This document shows positions 34,447-44,739 of a DNA stretch of 64,000 bases, piece after piece. The position numbers and the translations under genes are program-made. Position 1 is the first letter of the stretch. Each line of letters begins with the position of its first letter. The notes below the pieces were generated by a model. The model did not search any database and was not told the origin of the DNA. It saw only the letters and a program-made list of their open reading frames with translations. The stretch is from Oikopleura dioica. Its lineage: Eukaryota > Chordata > Appendicularia > Copelata > Oikopleuridae. The stretch lies in contig OU015566.1 in assembly GCA_907165135.1 (NCBI GenBank), forward strand, positions 808,501-872,500, in the 5' to 3' direction.

Positions 34447-34671
34447 TTAACTTTCATCAGCGCTTAAAAAATGATGTGCGAACAAGCTGCGCGGAAACGC
34501 CTGGGCTTGATTGCGTGCTGCAGTTGTCCCAAAATAGACACTGTAGCTGCTTGTCCCTTGTTTTAACCTAAATCCTTTAAAATATATTTTCCTCCAACTA
34601 GAAGCGTAGGAATAGCGGAACTCAGGTCGCATTATCCTTTCAAAAAAGCAAATAAGATCGAGAATGCTCAT
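34447..34671 (-). CDS. Possible small gene, 74 residues
   Basis: An ATG-started open frame (MSILDLICFFERIM...) ends 73 bp upstream of the start of the membrane-protein gene on the same strand, a spacing that would suit a larvacean operon. No family is recognised, and an intron near KIYFKG is possible. Weak support. Confidence 0.25.
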   Translation of the reverse strand: MSILDLICFFERIMRPEFRYSYASSWRKIYFKGFRLKQGTSSYSVYFGTTAARNQAQAFPRSLFAHHFLSADES

Positions 34672-34819
34672 TGTTACGAATTAATTGTCTCTGGATTAAA
34701 GTTCCAAAAGTTTTTCCTTTGGTCGCAGAGATAGGAAATCAGAGATGCGAGCGTTTACTCTGGAATGGCTTTTTGAGAAAATAATTTATATTTGAATTTT
34801 TGATAAAGGCCACTAAAAG

Positions 34820-36190
34820 ACTTTCTTCATTACGAGTGCATTTGCGAAATGCACTCTTTGGCCAGGAGACAATCGAGATGATTTATTTTTGTCTCCATAC
34901 GATCAATTTGATAAAATAGGAAGGGATTGCTTTGGCTTTGAACAAGATACGACGATTTTGGGGGACATCGCAAGATTGTTTGATGTTATTTACGGCCGGG
35001 GCTACTACAGGTTTCTTCGTATCGTAAATATGTTAGATCCAATTTTTTTTTCAGGTCTTGGTCTGGTCTGGGAAGATTTTATAGCGCTCTTGACACAGAA
35101 GAATTATTCGAACGAACGATCGAGACAGATGTAGGCTTTCCTGAGCATTTAACAAAATACGCAAATTTTCTAGTTCGTTCTTGCTGGATATTACTTGCTG
35201 GACGAGTCGACTACATCTTCGATCTTGAACGGATCAGAGGTCGGCTTCGTCTCTTCGCCAATATCATCTGTCGTCAATCTTTTCGATTGGCTCTCTTATG
35301 GAATTGTTGCCTTCGAAGCATTTGAGCTAAACTATTATAACGACGAGAAAAATCTTCCTTTGGAAGAACTGGTCACCTCCATGCGCGACTGGTTCATGGG
35401 AATCGTCGATTTTCTCAATAGATATTACATCGATCAGATTTCTACGATATCGGCCATTTTTCTAAGCAATTCTTCACCGGACGTTATCGCTTTGAAAATT
35501 CTCTTCTTTGAATTGGACTATTTCTTCAACTGGCTTCCATCTATTCTCCTCTACGATTTCACGAGGGTTCAAACTGCTTATTTTGAGCTAGCGAATGAAA
35601 TCGCTTATCCTCCCCATTCAAACTCCACTTATTTTCATGAAGAATATTGGCCACAATATATCAACAAGATAACAACATTATCTCACAAGCTTTTCAGGTA
35701 AATCTTATCATTAATAATTTTAAAGAGATTTTCTATTCAGAGAATTTTTCATGCTGATTCATGAGCCATTCTTACGTTACCATACTTGCCCTGAAACTGA
35801 TGAAAAATGCTCTTTTATAAGGTAAATTAAAATTATAAATTTAGATTTTTTTTATAAATTTTAGATACTTGGAAGAAAATCTGCAGGGAAATATATTGTA
35901 CTTATATTTGGATTTTATGGCAAGTTTTGAAGACGGGCTTATCTATGGTATGCATTTCTTGGTATTATTTCTTCATCCTTAAAATTTCAGTTGATAATAT
36001 TTTCGTCGCTCTTTCAACAATAACATGGCTGGGAAGTTTTGCCGAACGATTTTTCCTCTCGATCGGAGACATCGTTGAAATCATCCTCGAAATCGACGAT
36101 ATTGTCGTCGAGCTGGCTCTAGAATTTGCACGAGCCTTTGGTCAGCTTCTTTCTGATCTGCTTGCTTCGATTCTCTCTTCTGCGGTTTAG
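34820..36190 (+). CDS. Unrecognised helical protein, start unresolved
   Basis: Exons 34820-35010, 35055-35130, 35174-35697, 35741-35821, 35865-35947 and 35991-36190 join in frame through five GT-AG introns of 43-44 nt, giving about 385 residues. No in-frame ATG precedes the first readable codons, so an upstream exon is missing. The protein is rich in aromatic and aliphatic residues (VVNLFDWLSYGIVAFEAFEL, IDQISTISAIFLSNSS, ILFFELDYFFNWLPSILLYD) and ends in amphipathic, acidic helices (DIVEIILEIDDIVVELALEF). Two Cys-containing stretches (HTCPETDEKC) suggest a secreted or luminal location. I do not recognise a family. It opens a run of five plus-strand genes. Confidence 0.6.
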
Positions 36191-36342
36191 ACCTTCCTCT
36201 CAACGCAAATAAATTTCTTTATCTCTTTTCTTCTGACTTTCTCCTCTTTTGGAATCTCGCCAGGGTTCTAGGTCATCAAGGTTTATGTACTTTTCTGATA
36301 AGTGAAAGCTTCGCTCACATTTCGATTTTGGGGTAGAGAAAA

Positions 36343-37826
36343 ATGAAGATACTTATTTTCTACTGTCTGTTTCAGTCAATTTTTTCGAGAAAACATAAAC
36401 GAAAAAGAGACAAAAACTTTGATATAGCATCATGGGCCGGAAAACAAATGTCAAATACAGGTTTTATCAAACAAAACTTTGTTTTCAACCGTATCCCCGA
36501 AATATTCATTCAAAAAGAAACCTTCGGAAAAGCCTCAAAAACGCGGACGATCTGTACATCGAAGAACTTGCCTTCTCCAAATCCAACACCATTATCGACA
36601 TCTACGAGAGACTCGACAATCTAACCCTCACCTTCGAAAGAGTCTTCACCACAATCGAAGCCGTCGACCAGAAAATCGAAGCCCTAGAAGTAAAAATGGA
36701 AAACATGGTCTTCCAGCCAAAGCCAACCCCTCCACCAATCAACTATGCTTATTCTCGAATGCTTGTTATGTCCGCGGATGAGCCGAATTCGAGCTCGGAC
36801 ATGATCAATTTAAAAACGCTGTCAAATGTGAATTTTCAAATTTCGTTCCCGAAATTGCAGTGGCATTGCTTGGAGAACTACTATGGAAACGTCTATTCTA
36901 TTGGCGGCCGACACACGGAATATGAAATTTACGAGTTAGATGGAAGCTGCCGATTTCAACGAATGGATATTACGCTTCCGAAGGTATTCTTCCTTGATTC
37001 CAATTGAATGATTTTCAGGGCTTCATAAATCACCAATGCGCGCTGCATGATAATGTGATGTACGCGTGTCCTGATTGGTCGCGTGGGGACTCTTGCATTG
37101 GGATCAAAAGGGATTCTAGTGCTCTAACGGTAATAATTGTATTCAAGCGGTTTTGAACCTGATCAGATTTCTGGCGATTTTCGACTCAAAAAGCCTCGAT
37201 TTCATGCAGCAGTTGTGAGCAGCTACCGCGGTTTGATGGTCATTGGTGGTAAAAGCTCTTCAACTGAAATTTTAGTGTAAGTTGATTTCAATTTTCTTCC
37301 TTCAAAAGCTTTAGAAACGGGAATTTTATCGAGGGCCCAAGGTTGCCGATCCCAATTGGCGATGCTGGAGTCGTTCAAATTCATAAGAATGTTTATGTTC
37401 TGGGAGGATTCAATTATTACACAAATCAGGAGCTTTCAAGACAGAGTTTTTTATCGTTTGCCTATCTTTAGATGTTTTTCCACTCGAAAAACTCAAGAAA
37501 GCATGCTCATTCTATCGGAAGGCGCACAGTACTGGGCAAAAATTGGAGATATGCCTTCAAGAGCGAAGAATTTTCAAGGTCGGATTTTCAAGACAGAGAT
37601 CTTCAACATCTTTTTTAGTCATCAGTGCGGTGAAAAACGAAGCCTGGCTAGTTGGAGTGGAAGAAACAAAAATCCTGGCCTTCAGTGGAAATCGAACGGA
37701 AATGGACACTGTTGCCAATATCGGTAAAAAGAGCTATGTTTCTTTCGGAAAGATGACTTTTCAGGTCGAAAATCTGGCGTCCAGGTCGCGTTGGTCCACG
37801 ATGCCATCTGCAAGAATCTCCTCTGA
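36343..37826 (+). CDS. Kelch-repeat protein
   Basis: From the in-frame ATG at 36432, exons 36432-36983, 37019-37129, 37167-37276, 37309-37445, 37498-37578, 37619-37723 and 37765-37826 sum to 386 codons. A short N-terminal coiled coil (IYERLDNLTLTFERVFTTIEAVDQ) precedes kelch-type blades: YGNVYSIGGRHTEYEIYEL, YRGLMVIGGKSSSTEI, HKNVYVLGGFNYYTNQ, AQYWAKIGDMPSRAKNF, NEAWLVGVEETKI. Kelch blades form beta-propellers for protein binding. An upstream ATG at 36343 begins a signal-peptide-like stretch (MKILIFYCLFQ) that would need an extra intron, so a secreted form is possible. The acceptor of the 37277 intron is ambiguous by six bases. BTB and BACK domains are absent. Confidence 0.72.
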
Positions 37827-37981
37827 ATTTTGAAATAAATCTTATGTCCTCAGAAACTCGACTCATTCCTCAAACAAAAACCATGCCAAATTATTCATCC
37901 CTTTTCTGATGAATCAATTCAAGAACTTCAAAGTAAACAATTCTTGACAAAGCGCGTCAAACCCTTTTTTTCTCGTTGAAA

Positions 37982-40357
37982 ATGAGTGAGACCCTAAAAA
38001 CGCGACTAATCCCAAGAAATTTTCGAAAAAAGAGAAAACGATCGTCCAAAGACGATGTAAACGACGACTCAGTTTTTTGCCTCCGAAAAAGCCTCAAGAA
38101 TTCCGAATGGGGAAAAATTCTTTCAAAAATCGAAGTCGATGAAGTGAGACTAGCAGATATTTCGAAGCACTGTACTCTGATGCCGCCAAAGTATTATCAA
38201 ACGATTCTGGATCGAATGATTCGACCGAAATCGGGACATGATGACTTTGAGTCGGAAGATTTTACGATCGAGTTTAATTTTGATTTCTTCGGGCAATCTC
38301 AAAACTCAGAAAGCGCTCAATTCTCGACTCCAGAAAAGGGTTTTTATTTAAAAAATTCTTCTGAGGAATCTATGAAAAAACCTAGAAAAAGAATGTTTTC
38401 CTCTTTGGCTTTTATCCCAATCGAAGGCTCACGAAGAAATCATCAGTCATCCAGGAAGGGTCTTCATTTCTTATCATCGAAATTACAAATTTTAGCAAAA
38501 AAGGGGGTGGTGTCCAGAAACGACAAAAAATCGACAAATTTTCATCCAATCAGAAGCCTTGATTTCGCTTAAGTAGCCAAGTAGCCGCCCACGCAAAATT
38601 TGTCGAAATTTTTTGTCGGTTTCTGACCGAATCCCAAAAAATGACCCAAAATTAGCAATTGGCGTTTTTCTTCAAATAAAATGGAATCGAATTCGATACT
38701 TTTACTTCACCGACATTCTTTTTCAACTTGTTCTCGCTGTTTCTTGGCTTTACTTCACGAATTTCACGATCGCCAATTTTTCCGACGATCAGCCCTGGCA
38801 AAACTTCATCCCCCTCGCTCTCTCGATCTATATTTTTCTGAGAGAAATGCTGGACATGGGAATTTTCGGGCTGAAAAGTTATTTTCTCTCGGTGGAAAAT
38901 TGGCTTTCTCTGTCTCTGGCGGGGATGGGGATGATTATTTTTTGCGCGAAAAATGGTTTTCTTGAAAATTCGCTGCCAAAAGAGAGGCAGATTTTGATTC
39001 TTTCTTCTGGAAATATTCTCGCGTTTTTGGTGGTGATGCTCCACTGCAACAGGCATCCGCTCTTGTCGGTTTACACAACCAGGTTTCTTGAGCTCCCCGC
39101 TCTAGAATATAATCGCTTTTCAAGGACTTTTGCGGTGATAGCGGCAAAATATTTCACCGTCCTTCTGTTTTACTTCCCAATTTTTCTGGCTTTTGCGGTC
39201 AATTTTCGCGTCCTACTGACTCTTCCAGATGCGTCACTAGAATCTCGAGAGTTTTGGAATTCCTCAATTATTTCAATTTTTCGGACATTCACGATGCTCA
39301 CCGATCCTGACCCAGGTTACCTATTCGGTGACAACCCGCACTAAAATATTCTTTAGGAGATGTCTTCCCGGAATTCTTGGAAATCAGCTCTTTTTCCATC
39401 AGAACTTATGGTTTTCTGATCTACATGACGTTCTATTTCTTCATTTCCGTCGTTTTCATCAATCTTCTCAATGCCTATGCTGTCGCAAATGTCACAAAAA
39501 TCGAAGGTTGTTCCCCTCCTAAAAGCTCTAGAAAAATTATTCTTCAGCAAAAGCCGAAAATTGGAAACGCGTCTCGAAAATAGAAACCGTCTTGTTTTTC
39601 GAGGTCCTTTGGCCAATTTTTCTTTCATAAAATCTTTTAAGCGATGCACCCAAACCGTCCTAAAAGCCTTCGGAAAATTCGGCGAGCGACTTTGGCAGAA
39701 ATCCTTCGTCTGCTCCAAGCAATCTGATAATACTCGCCAATGCAAGCCAAACAGCTACAGAAAATTTCAAAACGCAAAGATTAAATCGCAGTCATCCGTT
39801 CTTCAACTCTTGACCTGGTGTGAGAAGAAAACTCCAGGTTTGGGTTTCCAGGGAGTTGAATGGTAAATGGCTTCAGAAACGACGGCGATTTGTGATTTGC
39901 AGACGATGCAAGATGCTAAGGAGCGCCTTATTCGGGAAAATTTCAAGTCGGAATTGACGAATATCAAAAGAATCAAGACGATTTACGACAAACCAACTGG
40001 TAAGTCTTCAAAATAAAGAGGAATATTTGGTCAGATTTCTATAGGAATTTTTTGGCCAAAAGTTATTTTCGGAATCCATTGGATTAATTGGTCGGATGTT
40101 CTTAAGGAGTCGGTTTCAAGTTTTTCAAAATATATATATAAAAATTAAGAAAGAAACACAGATATGGTGATTATTTCTGTCTTCTAGAAATATAGTCAAA
40201 ATAAATTTTTTAAGTGGTAATCGAAGGAAAAAACGCTGAAAAGTCCGAAATACCAGCTGGAGTTATCAACGCGAATAGAACCTTCGATAAACGACTGCGG
40301 CTGCTTGAAGCCAAACTCGACCATCTTTCCCGACAAATCGGCCGACTGTCAAAATGA
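37982..40357 (+). CDS. TRPA-type cation channel lacking ankyrin repeats
   Basis: Exons 37982-38339, 38386-38454, 38656-39315, 39357-39506, 39548-39603, 39642-39854, 39903-39999 and 40215-40357 sum to 582 codons. The pre-S1 linker looks like TRPA1 (MPPKYYQTILDR, then FTIEFNFDFF, then ISHPAIGVFLQIKWN). Six membrane helices follow, including IPLALSIYIFLREML, the pore/S6 region (IISIFRTFTMLT...FPEF, then FYFFISVVFINLLNAYAVANV) and a TRP-like helix (AKAENWKRVSKIETVLFFE). A coiled coil ends the protein (FDKRLRLLEAKLDHLSRQI). TRPA channels normally carry 12-18 N-terminal ankyrin repeats; here only about 90 residues precede the linker. The intron 38455-38655 keeps frame only with a GA-AG end pair and contains a MITE. 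Confidence 0.78.
38503..38634. mobile_element. Mutator-like MITE in the channel gene's intron
   Basis: Begins GGGGGTGGTGTCCAGAAACGAC and ends with the matching complement arm (GTCGGTTTCTGACCGAATCC). Flanked by CAAAAAA on both sides. It is 132 bp, about 22 bp shorter than full copies. Confidence 0.7.
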
Positions 40358-40541
40358 AGCTTCTTTTAAATTCGTTATATAAGAAATCAAATTAGTAGGC
40401 CACGCCTTTACACTTTGCCTGCATTTATATTTACTCTGACCGTGGCAAAATGCAAACAATCTCTATTACATTATTCAAATAAAAGTTCGCTCTTTTTTGC
40501 GTTCCGGTACTGCTCGAAGGTTCCAAAAATCGAAAAAAAAG

Positions 40542-42048
40542 ATGCTGAGAAAATCGCTGGTTTCTTCAATTCGAGCCGGTTCTAGAGCTTTTCGTCAGGA
40601 ACCCTGGCAGGCGGAGAAATTGACGGATATTGGGACAAGAGGGATTTTTAATGAAGATCATGATATGTTCAGAGAATCTGTTAGAAAATGGTTTCAGGTA
40701 AAAAAGAGATCTTTTAATGATTGGCTTATTAATTCAAAAGGATAATGTTCCCCGAGATCTCGAAGAAAAATGGGAAAAGCAAGGCCATGTCGACCGGGAT
40801 GCCTGGCTCAAAGCCGGTGAAATGGGCCTCCTCGGCGTTGATGCACCAGAAGAAGTCGGCGGCATTGGAGGCGATTTCCTTTCCGCCATGATTGTCAACG
40901 AAGAACAAGCTTATCACAACTGCTCTGGCCTTGGCTTTTCTGTGCACAGCGACATCTGCCTTCCTTACATCTACAAATACGGAACTGCCGAGCAGCGAGA
41001 GCTGATTCCGTCCTTCGTCAGCGGCGAAAAAATTCTGTGCATCGGGATGACCGAGCCGGGGACTGGATCTGATCTTCAGGGGCTCAAGACAACGGCGATC
41101 GCGGACGGAGACGATTACGTAATCAACGGATCGAAGGTCTTTATCAGCAACGGTATCATGGCGGACTACTGTATCTTGGCGGTGGTGACTGATCCAAATG
41201 CGAGCAACAAGGCCGGAGCAATGAGCCTCTTTTTGGTCGACACATCGCTTCCAGGAACGCTCAAAAAATGCTCATGATAACTCATGATATCTATTTAAAT
41301 ATGCGCATATTACATCTTTTTGAGAAATTTTGAGCTTGAAAAAGGCTTCAACCGAGGGAAGAACCTGAAAAAGGTCGGAGTCAAAGCCAATGACACCGCA
41401 GAACTTTTCTTTGACAACTTGAGAGTTCCCAAATCTGCCGTTCTCGGCGGCCCAGACTGCGTCAACCAGGGTTTTGGATTTCTGATGAACGAGCTTGCAC
41501 GGTAAAAGATGATTTTTGACTCTTCTTGAAAACATTCAGTGAGCGACTTATGATCGGAGTCCAATGTACTGCTGGCCTTGAGAGCATGTTTGAGCAGACC
41601 AGAGCCTATGTGAAGGAGCGAAAGGCTTTTGGAAAAGGTATGTGGGCTTTAAAATGATGGTCACATTGTGTTTTGAAATTTAGAACTGATCAAGCTCCAG
41701 ACCATCCAACACAGACTTGCCGAAGTCAAAACTGAAGCTGCTTTTTGCCGATCTTTTGTCGATAAGGTCAGTTTTTCCGACTAAGATTTTGAGATTTAGT
41801 CAATTTTTTAGGCGATGGAATTGCAGGTCAACGAGGAACTGGACTACACAACTGCTTCTATGGCGAAATACATGTGCTCTGAAAAAGCTCACGTGAACAT
41901 TTCCAAAATGCTTCAACTCTTCGGCGGCTGGGGATACATGTGGGAGTACCCGATCGCCAGAGCGTATGCGGACTCTAGAGTCGCGATGGTCTACGGAGGA
42001 GCGAATGAAATCATGAAAGAGCTCATTGCCCGACCCATTCGATCATGA
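40542..42048 (+). CDS. ACADL: Long-chain acyl-CoA dehydrogenase, mitochondrial
   Basis: Exons 40542-40697, 40741-41258, 41325-41501, 41540-41637, 41684-41766 and 41812-42048 give 422 residues. It catalyses FAD-dependent alpha,beta-dehydrogenation of acyl-CoA, the first step of beta-oxidation, in the mitochondrial matrix. The N-terminus is basic and Ser/Arg-rich (MLRKSLVSSIRAGSRAFR), as in targeting peptides. The FAD/substrate signature reads IGMTEPGTGSDLQG. The helix-G motif ELARERL carries the Glu that serves as base in LCAD and isovaleryl-CoA dehydrogenase. FEQTRAYVKERKAFGK and QLFGGWGYMWEYPIARAYAD are the C-terminal signatures. Length matches LCAD (about 430). The intron 41259-41324 has no usable GT and works in frame as GC-AG. 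Confidence 0.9.
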
Positions 42049-42303
42049 TGATTTATTGTGACATTATTTATTGAAATAAAAGATTTCCAAAACATATTTT
42101 TCCTTCATCGGCCGGCAGGAAAAACGCAAGTTGGTACAATTCTAGTAGTCTATTTGGTTTTCACAGGTTTCCCAAGGAAGGTCAAAATTCATTGCTCCTG
42201 CCAGAAAATGACTCTAACTGTGACATGGGAATGGTGCGCCCGGGCGGCTTTTTAGAATCTCAGCAGATCATTTTCTCGATTTCACAAGAGAAAAAATCAG
42301 ATA
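42049..42303. other. Short intergenic spacer
   Basis: An AATAAA follows the dehydrogenase stop at about 42075. Nothing else is supported before the next ATG. Confidence 0.4.
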
Positions 42304-44497
42304 ATGGAAAGTATCAAATTGAAGGATGAAGAGGAAGTGACGTGCATCGTCTGCAAATCTCAAGGTTTTTATAAAAAATTGTCTTCTTTATAAGGAGATC
42401 AGTAAAAAAGTTTTATTTTAGGATATCTACGGCAGATCAAAAAAGCTTGTTTTCTTGTTCCAAATGATATCGGCGGGCTCTCAAGCTACGACTATCAAGC
42501 AAAAAAGGGTCAACCAAAAAATGGGTTTACAACAAATAGAGTTACTGCTAAGTACCTCGTCACAGGAACTATATTTTGGGTCGCGGTTATGGTAGCGGCA
42601 AATTATATCACAAGTGCCATGAATCGATTTGTCCCCGGACACGGATCATTTTGCATCAAAGGTTTTAAACGATGCTCTGTTGAGGAAAACTTCGACTGGT
42701 GCGCGAGCCAGCTTTATTATTGCTTTTATGAAGATTTTGGCAATACAACTTTCCAGTTTCAAGAGGCTCCTACGATTCACCAAGAAAAAGTTTCTAGAAA
42801 TATTGATCGAAGAAATTTTACTGAAAATGAACAAGTCGCCAACAAGGATCAGTGCTTGTATTATTCCAGCATTGAAGTGAAAATGTGCGAGACCCTGTGT
42901 GACAGCGAAATTGCCAAGGTTTATGATTGTTATGGCATTTGCATGGCCCTTGGAGCTTCTGTCAAAAAGGAATACTGTCCGTTTGAGAAAAATTGTCCTC
43001 ATGGTTGCCCCTGCCCATATTATCAATGCGAGGTGAAGAAAAAAAGAGCGCATTTAGAAACGATTCATTTAGACCGGGCTTGCAATAACAGAGCCAATTT
43101 TTGTGGAAGAATCAGAATATTATTATGATGATCAATTAGGATATTGGAACTCTCGAAAATTTTATACTTTTCTTCTTGCGTTTCTTGACAGCAACAAAAC
43201 TTTATCAACAAAGCCGTATCCTCTTAACTTTACGGAACCGGGGTCTGCTTCTTTTTGTTCGGAAACTTACAAATCGCAACATTACATTTTCCACGGATAT
43301 TCGAAAATTCATTTTGATGAAAACTATACTTTTCTTGGGGAGACCAATCATCTGGAGATTATTCAAATCGACGAAGAAAGAGGTTTTCGAGTTCAAAAAG
43401 AATTATTTTTCTGAAATAACGAAAATTAGGTGTTGTTCGCAAAGAGATCGAAGACATGAAAGACAGATTTGAATTCGGAAAGGAAAGACCATCAGTTTGC
43501 GGTTCAGGATTTTTCGCAAGACGAGATGGGAAAGATGAAGATCGAATATTTTTATGCGCGCCGGCTACTGATCAAGCATCGTGTTATTTCTTTACTCCAG
43601 AAGATTTTACACTTCAGAAGCTTCGAGAACTAAAGCCGTTTCCATATTTTACAGTTTGGTGGCAAGCAGACCCATATTTTACTTATCGAAAAGATGGCTA
43701 TTTTACGATTTTTTCGTGCAATGTTGACAGTCAAAGGTTTTCTGTTATTTATTCTGACAAAATTCAATTATTCGAATAATAGATGCAAAACAGACTCTTT
43801 CATGGGTCATCGCCATGGTTGGAAATCAGAGTTTTTCTCAACAAAAGGTTTATCCCTCGCTAAGCTTAGCTCAGCTCCGTGATTTTTGAAAATGATCTGA
43901 TCTGCTCAGCTCAGCTCAGTTCAGACAACTTTCACTCAGCTCAGCTTAGCTCAGCTCAATGACTTTAACACAATTTTACTACTAAAACACAGTAATAAAC
44001 AGCTGAGCTCAGCTCAGCTATAATTAGGGTCCGCGCACCTCAGCTCAGCTCAGTAACCTCCGAAATAGGCCAGCTCAGCTCAAAGAAATTTTTACTCAGC
44101 TCAGCTCAGCAAAAATAAAGCAAGATTTGCCATTCTGATTTTAACGAATTTTAGACTCTGGTAAATTAAATTATGAAGGGGCAATGGTGGTCAAAGCTTT
44201 CGAAGATAAACACGGAACTAACTTGATCGTCAGAAAGACAGGTTTATCTGGTTGATTGTGTTTAATAATTTATCTTGAAATTAAGCTACCGTGAGCAAAA
44301 GTTTTTCGTTCTTCAGGCTCTATGAAGGACACTGGATTGAGCTTGTTGATGACCGAGAATTCAACTGCTACGAAAAGAACTTCTTTTTTGACATGGATTC
44401 TCATGAACAAATAGATCCGATTCTTATCTCGGGGAAACTTTTCATTCTTACTCCGTATTCGTTCACTCCTATGGGCGGAGGAGCACATTATTTTTAG
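42304..44497 (+). CDS. Type II membrane protein with cysteine-rich ectodomain
   Basis: Exons 42304-42364, 42422-43032, 43073-43382, 43430-43736, 43783-43847, 44155-44241 and 44286-44497 sum to 551 codons with all phases matching. There is no signal peptide. A CxxC pair near the start (CIVCKS) is followed by one transmembrane helix (YLVTGTIFWVAVMVAANYI) near residues 75-93. The extracellular part has a cysteine cluster (CETLCDSEIAKVYDCYGIC, CPFEKNCPHGCPCPYYQC) and then a long region of alternating aromatic strands (YFTVWWQADPYFTYRKDGYF, FRLYEGHWIELVDDREFNC) that could be a propeller-like fold. I do not recognise the family. The intron 43848-44154 carries AGCTCAGCT repeats. Confidence 0.7.
43854..44118. 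repeat. AGCTCAGCT repeat cluster in an intron
   Basis: Clusters of GCTCAGCTCAGCTCAG on both sides of a TAGGGTCCGCGCACC word (about 44028). The core repeat resembles the MITE at 19828-20081, and the central word resembles the foldback element's terminus. Element ends are not resolved. Confidence 0.5.
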
Positions 44498-44739
44498 CTG
44501 AAGTTGATCTTAAGGATGTGTCCTCTGGAAAGACTACTAACGGCACTTGCCTTGAGATCGAATTCCCCAAGCGTAATGAGTTTTCTTACTTGAATATTTA
44601 TGTTTAGAATTTTTATTTGAAAACTGTTTAAATTTTCATTTTCTCTAATAGTTGTTTCGTTGGATTTCAAAAAATAAAAATAAAAGCCAGAAATCATGGC
44701 GTTTGTTTATTTAAATTTATTAAACAAAAAGCAAAGAAA

